From positions 124,001-188,000 of the forward strand of contig NZ_JABFCN010000028.1 in the NCBI RefSeq assembly GCF_013087515.1: DNA of 64,000 bases. Reading direction: 5' to 3'. The notes beneath the pieces are model-generated. The model had not been told where the DNA came from. It searched no databases and was given only the letters and a program-made list of their open reading frames with translations. This document shows positions 26,090-35,208 of this stretch, piece by piece. Made by a program: the position numbers and the translations under genes. Numbering within the stretch: position 1 is the stretch's first letter; every line of letters begins with the position of its first letter. This DNA is from Rhizobium sophorae (GTDB taxonomy: Bacteria > Pseudomonadota > Alphaproteobacteria > Rhizobiales > Rhizobiaceae).

Positions 26090-26253
26090 GTGCCGTTGCT
26101 GAATTTGCACCCGTCGATCGCCTTATGGTTCTCGCGGTCGCGATACTTGCCGGCGCAACATTGCTGGTTGCCGTCGAGGCACACGCCTTCTGCTCTCTGT
26201 TCTGCATTCATGCAGACCAGATGATGATCGAGACGCAGATCTGCTCCGGTTGA
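26086..26253 (+). CDS. 55-aa membrane mini-protein in the amine oxidase operon
   Basis: The ATG at 26086 overlaps the permease stop (ATGA), implying translational coupling. The peptide has one hydrophobic helix (about 14-32, LMVLAVAILAGATLLVAVEA), then a short cysteine-containing tail (HAFCSLFCIHADQMMI, and a last Cys). CxxxCxH near a membrane, beside a copper enzyme, suggests metal binding, but this is inference. No family is recognised. The coding frame is not a shadow of a neighbour. Confidence 0.6.
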   Translation: MSAVAEFAPVDRLMVLAVAILAGATLLVAVEAHAFCSLFCIHADQMMIETQICSG

Positions 26254-26319
26254 TCCTGATCGCCGCAGCTTGCGACGCGCCATGCTGCGTCGTCTCTTCC
26301 AAAAACAAGAGGTATACCA

Positions 26320-28308
26320 ATGGACGCCGTTGTCGCAGTTACCCATCCGCTCGACCCTCTGAGCCTCGACGAGATCGCTTCTGCCGTTGCCATACTCAAG
26401 GATAGGCAGACACTCGCAGCCACCTTCCGCTTTCCGATCACCCGGCTGGAGGAGCCGACAAAGGCGGATCTTGCAGCCTATCGCCTGGGCGACAGGCTGC
26501 CGCGGCTCGCCTTCATCCTGGCAATCGACATCAGCAATGGCGAAACCTTCGAGGGCGTCGTAGACCTGACTGCCGGCACGGTGTCCTCCTATATCCGGCT
26601 GCCTCTCGATGAACTGCCCTACGGTCAGCCGCCGATCATGCTGTGCGAATTCGAAACCGTTGAAGGCACCGTCAAATCCGATCCGCGCTGGATCGCTGCC
26701 GTCAAGAAGCGCGGCATTACCGACGAGGATATTCCGCTCATCCAGATCGATCCTTTTTCCTCGGGCTATTTTGGCCGCGAATTCGAGAAGGGACAGCGCA
26801 TCGTCCGCGCCGTGTCCTATTGGCGCGAGGATATCCGTGACAACGGCTACGCGCATCCGATCGAGGGCGTGGTGGCGGTGGTCGATCTGATCACCAACCG
26901 AGTGGTCGATCTCGTCGACGATGAGAAGATCATTCCGGTCCCGAGGAAGAAGCGCAATTATGGCCGCGAAACCTTCCCGGAACCGCGAGCCGATCTCACG
27001 CCGCTGCATATCGTTCAGCCGCAAGGGCCGAGCTTTACGGTCGACGGCTGGAAAGTTGAATGGCAGAACTGGAGTTTCCGTGTCGGTTTCACCCCGCGCG
27101 AAGGCCTCGTTCTGCATGAACTCGGCATCAAGGATCAGGGCAGGCTGCGGCCCGTCGTCTTTCGGGCCAGTGTCACCGAAATGGTCGTTCCCTATGCCGA
27201 TCCGACGGCGAACCACTATTGGAAGAGCGCCTTCGATGCTGGCGAATATGGCCTCGGACGCCTGGCCAATTGCCTCGAACTCGGCTGCGACTGCCTCGGC
27301 CATATTCACTACTTCGACGTGCCGGCGGCGGATGATTTCGGCCAGCCTTTCATCATGAAGAATGCCATCTGCATGCATGAAGAGGATTACGGCATCCTCT
27401 GGAAGCATTACGAATTCCGCAACGGTATTTTCGAAGTGCGCCGTTCGCGCCGCCTCGTCATCTCCTTCTTCGCAACTGTCGGCAACTACGATTACGGGTT
27501 CTACTGGTATCTTTATCAGGACGGCACGATCCAGCTCGAAGCCAAGCTCACCGGCATCATCCAGACGGCGGCGGTCGCGACCGGCGAAACCTATCCATGG
27601 GGCGGCATGGTCGATGACAATCTCGGCGGTCCGACCCACCAGCATTTCTTCAATGCGCGCCTGCACATGGATGTCGACGGCGGAGACAATACCGTGACCG
27701 AGCATGAGTTCGTGCCGCGTCCCTGGGGTGAGGACAACCCCTATGGCAATGTCTTCGATACCAAGACTCGTGTGTTGAAGCGCGAACTCGATTCCCCGGC
27801 ACTCGCCAATGGTGAGACCGGCCGTTACTGGAAAGTCTCCAACCCCAACATCCAGAACAGCGTCGGCAAGGCGCCGGGCTACAAGATTGTCGTCATGCCG
27901 TCGCCTGTTATGCTTGCCCAACAGGATTCGACCGTTGCCCAACGCGGTGGCTTTGCCAAGAACCACATCTGGGTTACCGCCTTCGATGCCAGGGAAAAAT
28001 ATGCGAGCGGCGATTATCCAAACGTGCACGCCGGCGGCGACGGCCTGCCGGGTTATATCAAGCAGAACCGTAAAATCGAGAATGCCGATGTCGTGCTCTG
28101 GCATTCCTTCGGCCACACCCATGTCTGCAAGCCCGAGGATTTTCCGATCATGCCGGTGGAGTATGCAGGCTTCACGCTGAAACCGAACGGCTTCTTCGCA
28201 TCTAACATCGCCATGGACCTGCCGCCGGAAGGAAACGGCCATAGTGTCGACAATCGCCTGCAACTTTCGCCCGATGACACCGGAAGCGGTTCCTGCTGCC
28301 ACACATAG
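26320..28308 (+). CDS. tynA: Copper-containing primary-amine oxidase
   Basis: 662 residues from ATG 26320. The topaquinone precursor is Y390 in TVGNYDYGF, the catalytic base is D306 in SAFDAGEYG, and copper ligands are the HQH in GPTHQHFFN and the His in LWHSFGHTHV. Length and domains (N2, N3, large beta-sandwich) match bacterial and plant amine oxidases. There is no signal peptide, so it is probably cytoplasmic, unlike E. coli TynA. It deaminates primary amines to aldehyde, ammonia and hydrogen peroxide. The C-terminus ends in GSGSCCHT. Confidence 0.93.
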   Translation: MDAVVAVTHPLDPLSLDEIASAVAILKDRQTLAATFRFPITRLEEPTKADLAAYRLGDRLPRLAFILAIDISNGETFEGVVDLTAGTVSSYIRLPLDELPYGQPPIMLCEFETVEGTVKSDPRWIAAVKKRGITDEDIPLIQIDPFSSGYFGREFEKGQRIVRAVSYWREDIRDNGYAHPIEGVVAVVDLITNRVVDLVDDEKIIPVPRKKRNYGRETFPEPRADLTPLHIVQPQGPSFTVDGWKVEWQNWSFRVGFTPREGLVLHELGIKDQGRLRPVVFRASVTEMVVPYADPTANHYWKSAFDAGEYGLGRLANCLELGCDCLGHIHYFDVPAADDFGQPFIMKNAICMHEEDYGILWKHYEFRNGIFEVRRSRRLVISFFATVGNYDYGFYWYLYQDGTIQLEAKLTGIIQTAAVATGETYPWGGMVDDNLGGPTHQHFFNARLHMDVDGGDNTVTEHEFVPRPWGEDNPYGNVFDTKTRVLKRELDSPALANGETGRYWKVSNPNIQNSVGKAPGYKIVVMPSPVMLAQQDSTVAQRGGFAKNHIWVTAFDAREKYASGDYPNVHAGGDGLPGYIKQNRKIENADVVLWHSFGHTHVCKPEDFPIMPVEYAGFTLKPNGFFASNIAMDLPPEGNGHSVDNRLQLSPDDTGSGSCCHT

Positions 28309-28383
28309 CTGCAATGCTACGGCTGTTCCTTTTTAAATAGCTTTTTGGTAGTCCGGCGGATTGTAAGAAAGGCAGGGAACAGA

Positions 28384-29169
28384 ATGCAGTGGCTTCTCCA
28401 GCAGTTCGAAGATACCAGCAAGCTGGCCGAGGCGCTCGACCAGCTCGGAATCTCCTACACATGGCACAAGGTCGTACCGTTCGTCGGCGAGCTCATCCCC
28501 GAGCCGGTCGTTGCTGATCCGGGTTCAGTGGTCATGTTTGGCTCCTACACGCTGTGGAAGAACGCCGAGGCGAACAGTTACCGGCCGGGTGTTTTCAAGC
28601 TGCATCCTTTCGTTCACGAACAGGTGTGGCATCCTTACCTCCTCAACGGCGCTGATGCGCTGTTCCTAACACTCCGGGATGTCCCCCAGGGTCTGGCGGA
28701 TGACGGCAGGGACTGGTTCCTGCGCCCGGTCGACGACAGCAAGGAGGAGCCCGGAAATGTCAAATCGACCGGCGAGATCATCCGTATGGCAGAGAGGGTG
28801 CTGGCGCTCGACGAAGATGAAATCCCCAAGGGTTCACTTCGTCACGACACGCTGCTGATGCTCACCAAGCCCGTTCGCATCCTGCGCGAATGGCGTCTCT
28901 GGGTCGTCGACGGTCGGATCGTCACCTATTCGCTCTACAAAGACGGATCGCGTGTCGTCCACCGCCACGAGATCGATGAGGATGCGCTGGACTTCGGGCA
29001 GCGCATGGTCGACATCAATCCCGGCTACTCCCAAGCTTATGTCATCGATATCTGTCGCACCGAGGAGGGGCTGAAGCTGCTCGAGACGAACTGTCTCAAC
29101 GCCGCCGGGTTCTACGCCGCAGATCTCGTCAAGCTGGCGAGGGCGATCGACGGCCTGGCCCGCACCTGA
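28384..29169 (+). CDS. ATP-grasp domain protein (DUF4343-like)
   Basis: 261 residues, ATG 28384 behind AGGGAACAG. The core carries the ATP-grasp signatures: LREWRLWVVDGRIVTYSLYK, VDINPGYSQAYVIDICRTEE and LLETNCLNAAGFY (metal-binding E and N). N-terminal residues 1-100 form the pre-ATP-grasp domain. The substrate pair ligated is unknown. Seventy-five bases behind the amine oxidase on the same strand; it may share that transcript. Confidence 0.78.
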   Translation: MQWLLQQFEDTSKLAEALDQLGISYTWHKVVPFVGELIPEPVVADPGSVVMFGSYTLWKNAEANSYRPGVFKLHPFVHEQVWHPYLLNGADALFLTLRDVPQGLADDGRDWFLRPVDDSKEEPGNVKSTGEIIRMAERVLALDEDEIPKGSLRHDTLLMLTKPVRILREWRLWVVDGRIVTYSLYKDGSRVVHRHEIDEDALDFGQRMVDINPGYSQAYVIDICRTEEGLKLLETNCLNAAGFYAADLVKLARAIDGLART

Positions 29170-29240
29170 CGTCTTCCCGGCGAGGGGATGACGCTGTAGA
29201 GTTGCAGAATGTGCCCGACCATCGCACCCGGAGGCTCCGT

Positions 29241-29822
29241 ATGGCTGAGGTCTTGTTGTTTCATCACGCACAGGGGCTGACCCCAGGTGTGCGCTCGTTT
29301 GCCGACGATATCAGGACAGCGGGTCACATCGTGCACACGCCTGATCTGTTTGACGGGCGCACATTCCCAAGCATCGAAGCGGGGATCGCCTATATCGGGG
29401 AGATCGGATTCGACGCCATGCGGGAGCGGGGCGTGCGCATCGCCGACGAACTGCCTGCCGGGCTCGTCTATGCCGGGTTCTCGTTCGGGGTGCTGCCGGC
29501 GCAGAAGCTGGCGCAGACGCGGCCCGGCGCCCGCGGGGCTCTGCTCTTCTATTCCTGCCTGCCGATCAGCGGCGAGTGGGCCTTCGGACCTTGGCCGGAC
29601 GGCGTCGCGGTGCAGATCCACGGCATGGACAACGATCCGATTTTCGTCGGCGAAGGTGACATCGACGCCGCCCGTGAGATCGTGGAGAAGGTCGAGGACG
29701 CGGAGCTTTTCCTGTACCCAGGCGACCAGCACTACTTCGCCGACAGCTCGCTGCCTTCCTATGACGCGGAAGCGACCGCGCTGCTCACCCTCCGCGTGAT
29801 CGAGTTCCTGAATCGCGTCTGA
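29241..29822 (+). CDS. Dienelactone hydrolase family protein
   Basis: 193 residues from ATG 29241, GGAGG twelve bases upstream. alpha/beta-hydrolase fold: nucleophile elbow YAGFSFGVLPAQ (Ser in place of the Cys of classical dienelactone hydrolase), acid near IHGMDNDPIF, and catalytic His in LYPGDQHYFAD. The serine nucleophile indicates a general esterase-like activity. It is monocistronic between unrelated genes. Confidence 0.8.
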   Translation: MAEVLLFHHAQGLTPGVRSFADDIRTAGHIVHTPDLFDGRTFPSIEAGIAYIGEIGFDAMRERGVRIADELPAGLVYAGFSFGVLPAQKLAQTRPGARGALLFYSCLPISGEWAFGPWPDGVAVQIHGMDNDPIFVGEGDIDAAREIVEKVEDAELFLYPGDQHYFADSSLPSYDAEATALLTLRVIEFLNRV

Positions 29823-29918
29823 TCCGGACATTCCGCGGGAGATCCGGTTGGTTCTGGTATAGCCGACCTGAGATGGGTGCCGTTCATGCTGAATGGCGGG
29901 CTTTCGGCCCGGAGCGGA

Positions 29919-30293
29919 CTATTCCGACACCACGCAGAAATTGTTGCCTTCGGGATCATTCAAGACCGTATAGCCATCCGCTTCGCGGACGAAGGTCGCA
30001 CCGAGCGATAGAAGCCGCTCTACCTCCCTGGCCCGATCGGGGGTGGCAATATCGAGATGAAGCCGGTTGCGGGCGGGACGTTCCCCCTGGCGAAGTTGGA
30101 AGCAAAGGCGGGTTCCGGGACCTTCGACCATCACGGTCGGGTCAGTCTCGGGTGTCAATCCGAGAGCGGCAAGGCGGGCCAGTTCTTCGTCGTCATATGG
30201 CATCACGTCGTAGCCATCGAGCGCCTCCGCCCAGAACCGGGCGACACGCGAGGGAATGTCGCAATCGATGACGATTTCTTTCAGCCTTGCCAT
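29919..30293 (-). CDS. VOC family protein
   Basis: 124 residues from ATG 30293 behind AAGGG. The pattern MARLKEIVIDCDIPSRVARF, NRLHLDIATPDRAREVERLL and YTVLNDPEGNNFCVV is that of glyoxalase-superfamily proteins of the two-module type, usually dioxygenase or resistance proteins. No specific substrate. Eight bases separate it from the small upstream gene at 30302-30478, so they form an operon. Confidence 0.82.
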   Translation of the reverse strand: MARLKEIVIDCDIPSRVARFWAEALDGYDVMPYDDEELARLAALGLTPETDPTVMVEGPGTRLCFQLRQGERPARNRLHLDIATPDRAREVERLLSLGATFVREADGYTVLNDPEGNNFCVVSE

Positions 30294-30301
30294 GGAACCC
30301 T

Positions 30302-30478
30302 TCAAGAATTGTTGGGCCGGCGACGGCAAACGCGTTCGACGAGCGCGCCGCCGAGGGCCGGCAGCAATGCAAAAAGCATGAGCTGCGGTGTCTCCGACAG
30401 CATCAACAGGCGAGATATGAGAAAGGCGACCAATAATCCTGCCAGCACCCCGGCTGCATAGGGCAGATAATCCTTCAA
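30302..30478 (-). CDS. 58-aa membrane protein with TTG start
   Basis: A 58-codon frame begins with TTG at 30478, five bases after GGAGG, and ends at TGA 30304-30302. The peptide (MKDYLPYAAGVLAGLLVAFL..., ending in a basic VCRRRPNNS tail) has two hydrophobic helices, about 7-25 and 32-46, with positive charges at the C-terminus. The strong ribosome site and the eight-base gap to the next gene support it. It is too short and too oddly started for usual gene callers. Function unknown. Confidence 0.6.
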   Translation of the reverse strand: MKDYLPYAAGVLAGLLVAFLISRLLMLSETPQLMLFALLPALGGALVERVCRRRPNNS

Positions 30479-30743
30479 GAAAGCCTCCGTCTTGTGCTGA
30501 TCTCAAACAGAAGGGGCATTATTGGCTTGAGATAGAGATCTTTGCGGTATCGGCAATGGCTGGTTGCGGCCGAACCTCACGTCGTCCGATCGGCTTATGC
30601 GGAATGCCACTACGTTGGTTTACGGGACAGGTCGACCCAAACGACGTGAGCCGGTGCACGTGTTTTGCAGGAGACGACTGATTTCTTTCGCGCTATGAAG
30701 ACTGACCGCATATCCCGCCACATCCGACACCGAGGTCCTTCCG

Positions 30744-31724
30744 ATGGCTTTGAAAATCCTTTTCGTTGGCGGTACCGGCCAGATTTCATATCCATGCGTC
30801 GAGCGCGCCGTGGTTCAGGGCCACGATGTCAGCGTCTATAACCGCAGCTTGAGAGGCGACCCACTGCCTGCAGGGGTTACCTCGATCGTCGGCGATCTCG
30901 CGGCGCCCGCCTATGCGGACTTGGCCAAGGCCAATTATGACGTCGTGTGCCAGTTCATTGCCTTTACACCCGATCAAGTTGCGCGTGACATCGATGTGTT
31001 TGCCGGGCACTGCGGCCAGTACATCTTCATCTCTTCGGCTTCGGTCTATGAAAAGCCGCCGCGTCACTATGTGATTACCGAGCAGACACCGGCGATCAAC
31101 CCCTATTGGCGCTATAGCCAGGACAAGATTGCCTGCGAGACTCTGCTCAAGAACTCCGAGAATCCCGCCTGGACCATCGTCCGTCCCAGTCACACTGTTC
31201 GCACCGGCCTGCCCATCATGATGGGTGACAGCGACGTCATGGCGAGACGCATGCTGGACGGCGAGCCCACCATCGTGGCGGGCGATGGCCACACGCCCTG
31301 GACACTGACCCGCTCGGTTGATTTCGCGGTACCCTTTGTCGGGCTTTTCGGCAAGCCGGCGGCGTTGAACGAGATTTTCCATATCACCTCCGACCGCGCC
31401 CACATCTGGAACGATATTCAGACGGCGATCGCCAGATTGTTGGGCGTCGAGGCCAAGATCGTACACGTGCCGACGGACACCCTGGTCCGGTACAATCCGG
31501 AGTGGGTTGGCCCGCTGCGGGGCGACAAGGCATGGTCGGCGATCTTTGACAATTCAAAGGTCAAAAGCGTGGCGGGCGACTTCACCTGCGCCGAGAGCCT
31601 TGATGAAATTCTGGCGGAGCCGATCGTGCATCTCAAGCAGCGCCTGGCCAAGAACCGCCCGCCAAGGGGCGATCTCGATGCTTTGGTCGATCGGATTTGC
31701 GCAGCGCAAAGCGCTCTCGGTTAG
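30744..31724 (+). CDS. NAD-dependent epimerase/dehydratase family (extended SDR)
   Basis: 326 residues, ATG 30744 with GAGG upstream. The Rossmann motif is FVGGTGQIS (GxxGxxx), with acidic/basic choice VYNRS suggesting NADP, GDLAAP and the SSASVYE region carrying the Ser; the catalytic YxxxK is YSQDK. C-terminal WTLTRSVDFAVPFVGL is typical of atypical/extended SDRs that act on nucleotide sugars or carbohydrate derivatives. Stand-alone gene. Confidence 0.83.
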   Translation: MALKILFVGGTGQISYPCVERAVVQGHDVSVYNRSLRGDPLPAGVTSIVGDLAAPAYADLAKANYDVVCQFIAFTPDQVARDIDVFAGHCGQYIFISSASVYEKPPRHYVITEQTPAINPYWRYSQDKIACETLLKNSENPAWTIVRPSHTVRTGLPIMMGDSDVMARRMLDGEPTIVAGDGHTPWTLTRSVDFAVPFVGLFGKPAALNEIFHITSDRAHIWNDIQTAIARLLGVEAKIVHVPTDTLVRYNPEWVGPLRGDKAWSAIFDNSKVKSVAGDFTCAESLDEILAEPIVHLKQRLAKNRPPRGDLDALVDRICAAQSALG

Positions 31725-32003
31725 GCAGGCCCTCGTAGAGCGCATGCAGGGTATTTTGTGATCCGCGCTCGCCCTATCGGCGCGCACCCTTGCCGAAGCC
31801 AACCGGCGCACGGTTCGCCACAATGATCGCCGCCACTTGTCCTCGACGCAGAATCTGCACGGCGGCCCCGGACCGGCGGATGAGGGATGGCACGGCATGC
31901 CGCTCACAAAAATCCCAGCCTAAAACGCGTCCTAAAACATGATGAAGGTCGCGCCAGATGAGGATCTCGGCAATGATGGCCCTCCATTCGCCATTCCGAA
32001 CCC

Positions 32004-33047
32004 ATGAGCCTCATGATCTTCATTCCGCTTCCCTTTGTCGTTGCCCTTCTGCTGCTCATCCTCTTCGTCGTCGTCATCAGACGCGACGAAGAGGATGAGC
32101 CCAATCGGCCGTTTCTGGTGCTCATCCTGCTCGCGGCGCTTCAATCCGTCCTCTCCGGCCTGCGCTGGGGCTATGAGGTGCAGGCAATAGGCGTGATCAT
32201 GCCCGGGATCGCGGCGATGGTGCCACCGCTTGCTTATGCCGGGGTCTCCAGGCTGGTGAGGACGAACCGAAGGCCGCTGCCGGCACGGATCGCGCTGCAT
32301 GTCATTCCCACCGCCCTTATCCTGGCGTTGATGGTCGTCCGACGGGATGCGATCGATATCGCGCTGGTGCTGATCTTTGTCGGTTATGCCTTGGCGATCC
32401 TGCTTCTGATGCGCCCAGGCGCCGATGCGCTGCGGCTGGCGCCCTTCGAAGGGGCGGTGCCGACCTACCGGGCGATCATTTTTACGGCCGCCGCCCTGTC
32501 TCTCTCGGCCGCAGTCGATATCTTCGTCTTTCTCGATTTCACCTGGGCGCATGGCGAGCATGCGCTGACGCTGATCAGCGTCAGCAACCTTGCCGCACTC
32601 GTTATCCTCGGTATCGCGGCGGCCGCCGCCAGCCGAAGCCGGGCGCCGGCCGAGATGGTGGAGGCAGGCCCGCGGCCGGAAACGAGCGAGGACAAGCAGA
32701 CGATCGCCACGGTCGATGCTCTGATGGAGGCCCGCAAACTCTATCGCGACGCCAATCTCAATCTCGACCGGCTGGCCCGCAAGGCCGGCATTCCCGCTCG
32801 CCAGATCTCGGCGGCGATCAACCGGGCGATGGACAAGAACGTCTCGCAATATGTCAATGACTACAGGATCGGCGAGGCCTGCCGGCTACTTGCCGCGACG
32901 CAGAAATCGGTGACGGAGGTGATGTTCGAGGTCGGCTTCCAGACCAAGTCCAACTTCAACCGCGAATTCCGCCGCGTCACGGATATGACGCCGATTGCCT
33001 GGCGTGAGAGGAAGGGCGAATCCGGCGTCTCTTCGGCTTCGTCCTGA
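32004..33047 (+). CDS. Membrane-embedded AraC-type regulator
   Basis: 347 residues from ATG 32004. The first about 215 residues are hydrophobic with around seven predicted transmembrane helices (LPFVVALLLLILFVVVI, VLILLAALQSVLSG, AIIFTAAALSLSAAVDIFVF). A linker then leads to an AraC HTH (DRLARKAGIPARQISAAINR, SVTEVMFEVGFQTKSNFNRE, FRRVTDMTPIAWRER). This 7TM-AraC layout senses through the membrane and regulates from it. It precedes the HlyD/ABC export operon by 320 bp on the same strand. Confidence 0.8.
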   Translation: MSLMIFIPLPFVVALLLLILFVVVIRRDEEDEPNRPFLVLILLAALQSVLSGLRWGYEVQAIGVIMPGIAAMVPPLAYAGVSRLVRTNRRPLPARIALHVIPTALILALMVVRRDAIDIALVLIFVGYALAILLLMRPGADALRLAPFEGAVPTYRAIIFTAAALSLSAAVDIFVFLDFTWAHGEHALTLISVSNLAALVILGIAAAAASRSRAPAEMVEAGPRPETSEDKQTIATVDALMEARKLYRDANLNLDRLARKAGIPARQISAAINRAMDKNVSQYVNDYRIGEACRLLAATQKSVTEVMFEVGFQTKSNFNREFRRVTDMTPIAWRERKGESGVSSASS

Positions 33048-33068
33048 AGTGATGCCTGTCCTCTCTCC

Positions 33069-33262
33069 AGCCTCATACTGAGGCGCCCGGTAGGGGCCTC
33101 CAAGGACGGGGCTGGCCACCGGGGCTTCACACAGCCAGCATGAGCCTGCACCCACGCAATCACCCGCCCCTCGTGGTTCGAGACGGCCCTTCGTTCGTCA
33201 CTGCAATCGATTCACTGGATCGATTGCTCCGCTTCGCGGATCGCTTCTCACCCTCACCATGA
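33069..33262. repeat. Intergenic repeat fragments between AraC and HlyD genes
   Basis: The 320-bp gap holds a single arm related to the CCTCATCCTGAGG repeat (33069-33107, GCCTCATACTGAGGCGCCCG onward) and another rhizobial-style segment (CCTCGTGGTTCGAGACGGCC near 33171, closing with CTCACCATGAGG about 33251-33262). No gene or tRNA is seen. Confidence 0.45.
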
Positions 33263-33367
33263 GGGCTGACCCGGGTGCCTTGCCGCGCCAAGTACACAAT
33301 CGCGATCGAGGACTGTCGGAAACGCGTTCGAGGTCGCGGTTTTGCTGCCGTTGATCATTCTGGCGGC

Positions 33368-34507
33368 ATGAACACGACATCAGAACATGACCGAGACCTT
33401 GCCGCCAAGCTGAGATCGCTTTCGATCGAGCCCGCGGCCTTCAAAACGGAACCACCGGATCGTCAGAGCCGGCGGCGGGTGATTCCCGGAGCAATACTGG
33501 CCCTTGTCGCGACGGCATCGCTTGCGGTCGCGCTTCTCTATCGGCCCGAGACGCTGGAGCGCATCGAGACTGTGCTTGCGGGTCTCTTAGGCAGGGACGA
33601 GGTCGCAATATCCGTCGATGGAACCGACGTGCCCGCCGCCGGTCCTATCCGGGCGTTGCCCTCAGATACCTCAGAGGAGAGGGGATTGCCAACCCGGGAA
33701 GTCACCGGCTCCGGCTACGTCGTGGCGCCCGATATCGCTACCGTCTTTTCCAAATATGAAGGTCGGATCGTTGCCGTCGAGGTCGAGGCGGGCGACAGGG
33801 TCGTAACAGGCCAGGTGCTGGTGCGGCTCGATGATGCCGGCGCCCGCTTCGCGCTTCAGGGAGCCGAGATCGCCCGGCAATCGGCGGAGTTGGCGCTGGC
33901 GGCGACGACTATTGAATTGGCGCAGGCGCGGTCTTCCCTCACGCGCACCGAGCGGCTTGCCGGGCGCGATGCGATGTCGGCGCAGACGCTGGAGGAGGCG
34001 AAGACGGCGTACGACACTGCCGAAAATGCTGCCCTGCAGGCACGGCAGGACGTGGCCAAGACGGATCTCGATATCGACAGGGCGCGCGAGCGGGTAGAAG
34101 CGCTGACCGTCCGGGCGCCGATATCAGGTACCGTCACGCGGCTTACCGCACATGTCGGCGACACCGTGCTGTCGCGAGAGGACAGCGTCCGGGAGAATGA
34201 AAGCCTGCTTGCGATTGCCGACATGGCAAACATGGTCATCGATGCGGACGTGGCCGAGACGAATATCGCCTTGATGCGGTCGGGCTTGCGTGGGGAGGCG
34301 GTGCTCGACGGCTTTCCCGACCGGCCGTTTGCGGTCGAAGTATCGAAGATCGCGCCAATGATTTCGCGGGAGAAGGGGACGGTGACGCTCCGCCTGGCAC
34401 TCTCCTCGCCGCCGCCAGACATGCGCCCCGCCATGGCCGCGCGCATCCGCCTTCTGGTGGGTGAGGCCGGGGATAGCACAGACCATCAGCAAGGAGCAGA
34501 GCGATGA
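33368..34507 (+). CDS. HlyD/RND-type periplasmic adaptor (MacA-like)
   Basis: 379 residues from ATG 33368. One N-terminal transmembrane helix (about 39-60), then biotinyl-lipoyl barrel (GRIVAVEVEAGDRVVTGQVL) split by a coiled-coil hairpin of about 90 residues (ARFALQGAEIARQSAEL to DIDRARERVEAL), then VRAPISGTVTRLTAHVGD. It links an inner-membrane ABC exporter to the periplasm or an outer-membrane channel. Its stop overlaps the start of the ATPase gene. Confidence 0.88.
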   Translation: MNTTSEHDRDLAAKLRSLSIEPAAFKTEPPDRQSRRRVIPGAILALVATASLAVALLYRPETLERIETVLAGLLGRDEVAISVDGTDVPAAGPIRALPSDTSEERGLPTREVTGSGYVVAPDIATVFSKYEGRIVAVEVEAGDRVVTGQVLVRLDDAGARFALQGAEIARQSAELALAATTIELAQARSSLTRTERLAGRDAMSAQTLEEAKTAYDTAENAALQARQDVAKTDLDIDRARERVEALTVRAPISGTVTRLTAHVGDTVLSREDSVRENESLLAIADMANMVIDADVAETNIALMRSGLRGEAVLDGFPDRPFAVEVSKIAPMISREKGTVTLRLALSSPPPDMRPAMAARIRLLVGEAGDSTDHQQGAER

Positions 34508-35208
34508 CCGACACTCAAGAACCCTATATCGCGCTTCGCGGCGTCAGGAAGGCATTCAGGATCGGCGCGGAGACGATCCCGATCTTTTCCGGGCTCGACC
34601 TTTCCATAGCACGCGGCGATTTCGTCGCCGTGATGGGGCCGTCGGGCTCGGGGAAATCGACGCTGCTCAACATGCTCGGCGGCATCGACAGCCCCGACGG
34701 AGGGGAGATCAGGATCGGCCGCAGCCATCTTGAGCAGATGGGCGAAGGCGCCAGAGCCGCCTGGCGGGCACACAGCATGGGCATCGTCTTCCAGTTCTAC
34801 AACCTGCTGCCGATGCTGAATGCGGGCGAGAATATCGAGCTGCCGCTGCTGTTGAAACCGCTCAAGCGCAAGGAGCGGCGGGCGCGCGTCGAGACCGTCA
34901 TGGATCTGGTCGGGCTCTCCGGGCGGCAGCGGCAGTTTCCATCCAGCATGTCCGGCGGGCAGCAGCAGCGCGTCGGCATCGCCCGCGCCATCGTCGGCGA
35001 TCCCGACCTCTTGCTCTGCGACGAACCGACTGGCGATCTCGACCGGAAATCCGCCACTGATATCCTCGAGATGCTGGGCTTTCTTAATCAAGAACTGCGG
35101 AAGACCATCATTATGGTGACGCATGATCCCGAGGCGGCTTCCTTTGCCCGGCGCACGCTGCATCTCAACAAGGGCGAATTCGTCGAGCAGGAAAGGTTGG
35201 CCCAATGA
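34504..35208 (+). CDS. MacB/LolD-like ABC exporter ATP-binding protein
   Basis: 234 residues, ATG 34504 in a four-base overlap. Walker A GPSGSGKSTLLNML, Q-loop VFQFYNLLPMLNAGENIELP (typical LolD/MacB), signature MSGGQQQRVGIARAI, Walker B LLLCDEPTGDLD. It powers the FtsX-type permeases encoded next. Such pumps act as mechanotransmitters that drive periplasmic export rather than translocation across the inner membrane. Confidence 0.92.
   Translation: MTDTQEPYIALRGVRKAFRIGAETIPIFSGLDLSIARGDFVAVMGPSGSGKSTLLNMLGGIDSPDGGEIRIGRSHLEQMGEGARAAWRAHSMGIVFQFYNLLPMLNAGENIELPLLLKPLKRKERRARVETVMDLVGLSGRQRQFPSSMSGGQQQRVGIARAIVGDPDLLLCDEPTGDLDRKSATDILEMLGFLNQELRKTIIMVTHDPEAASFARRTLHLNKGEFVEQERLAQ

Noticed and set aside
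26059..28314. 751-codon open frame on the minus strand opposite the amine oxidase gene
   Set aside because: The plus strand encodes a complete amine oxidase with all catalytic residues. The antisense frame is open only because of high third-position G+C and shows no domain.
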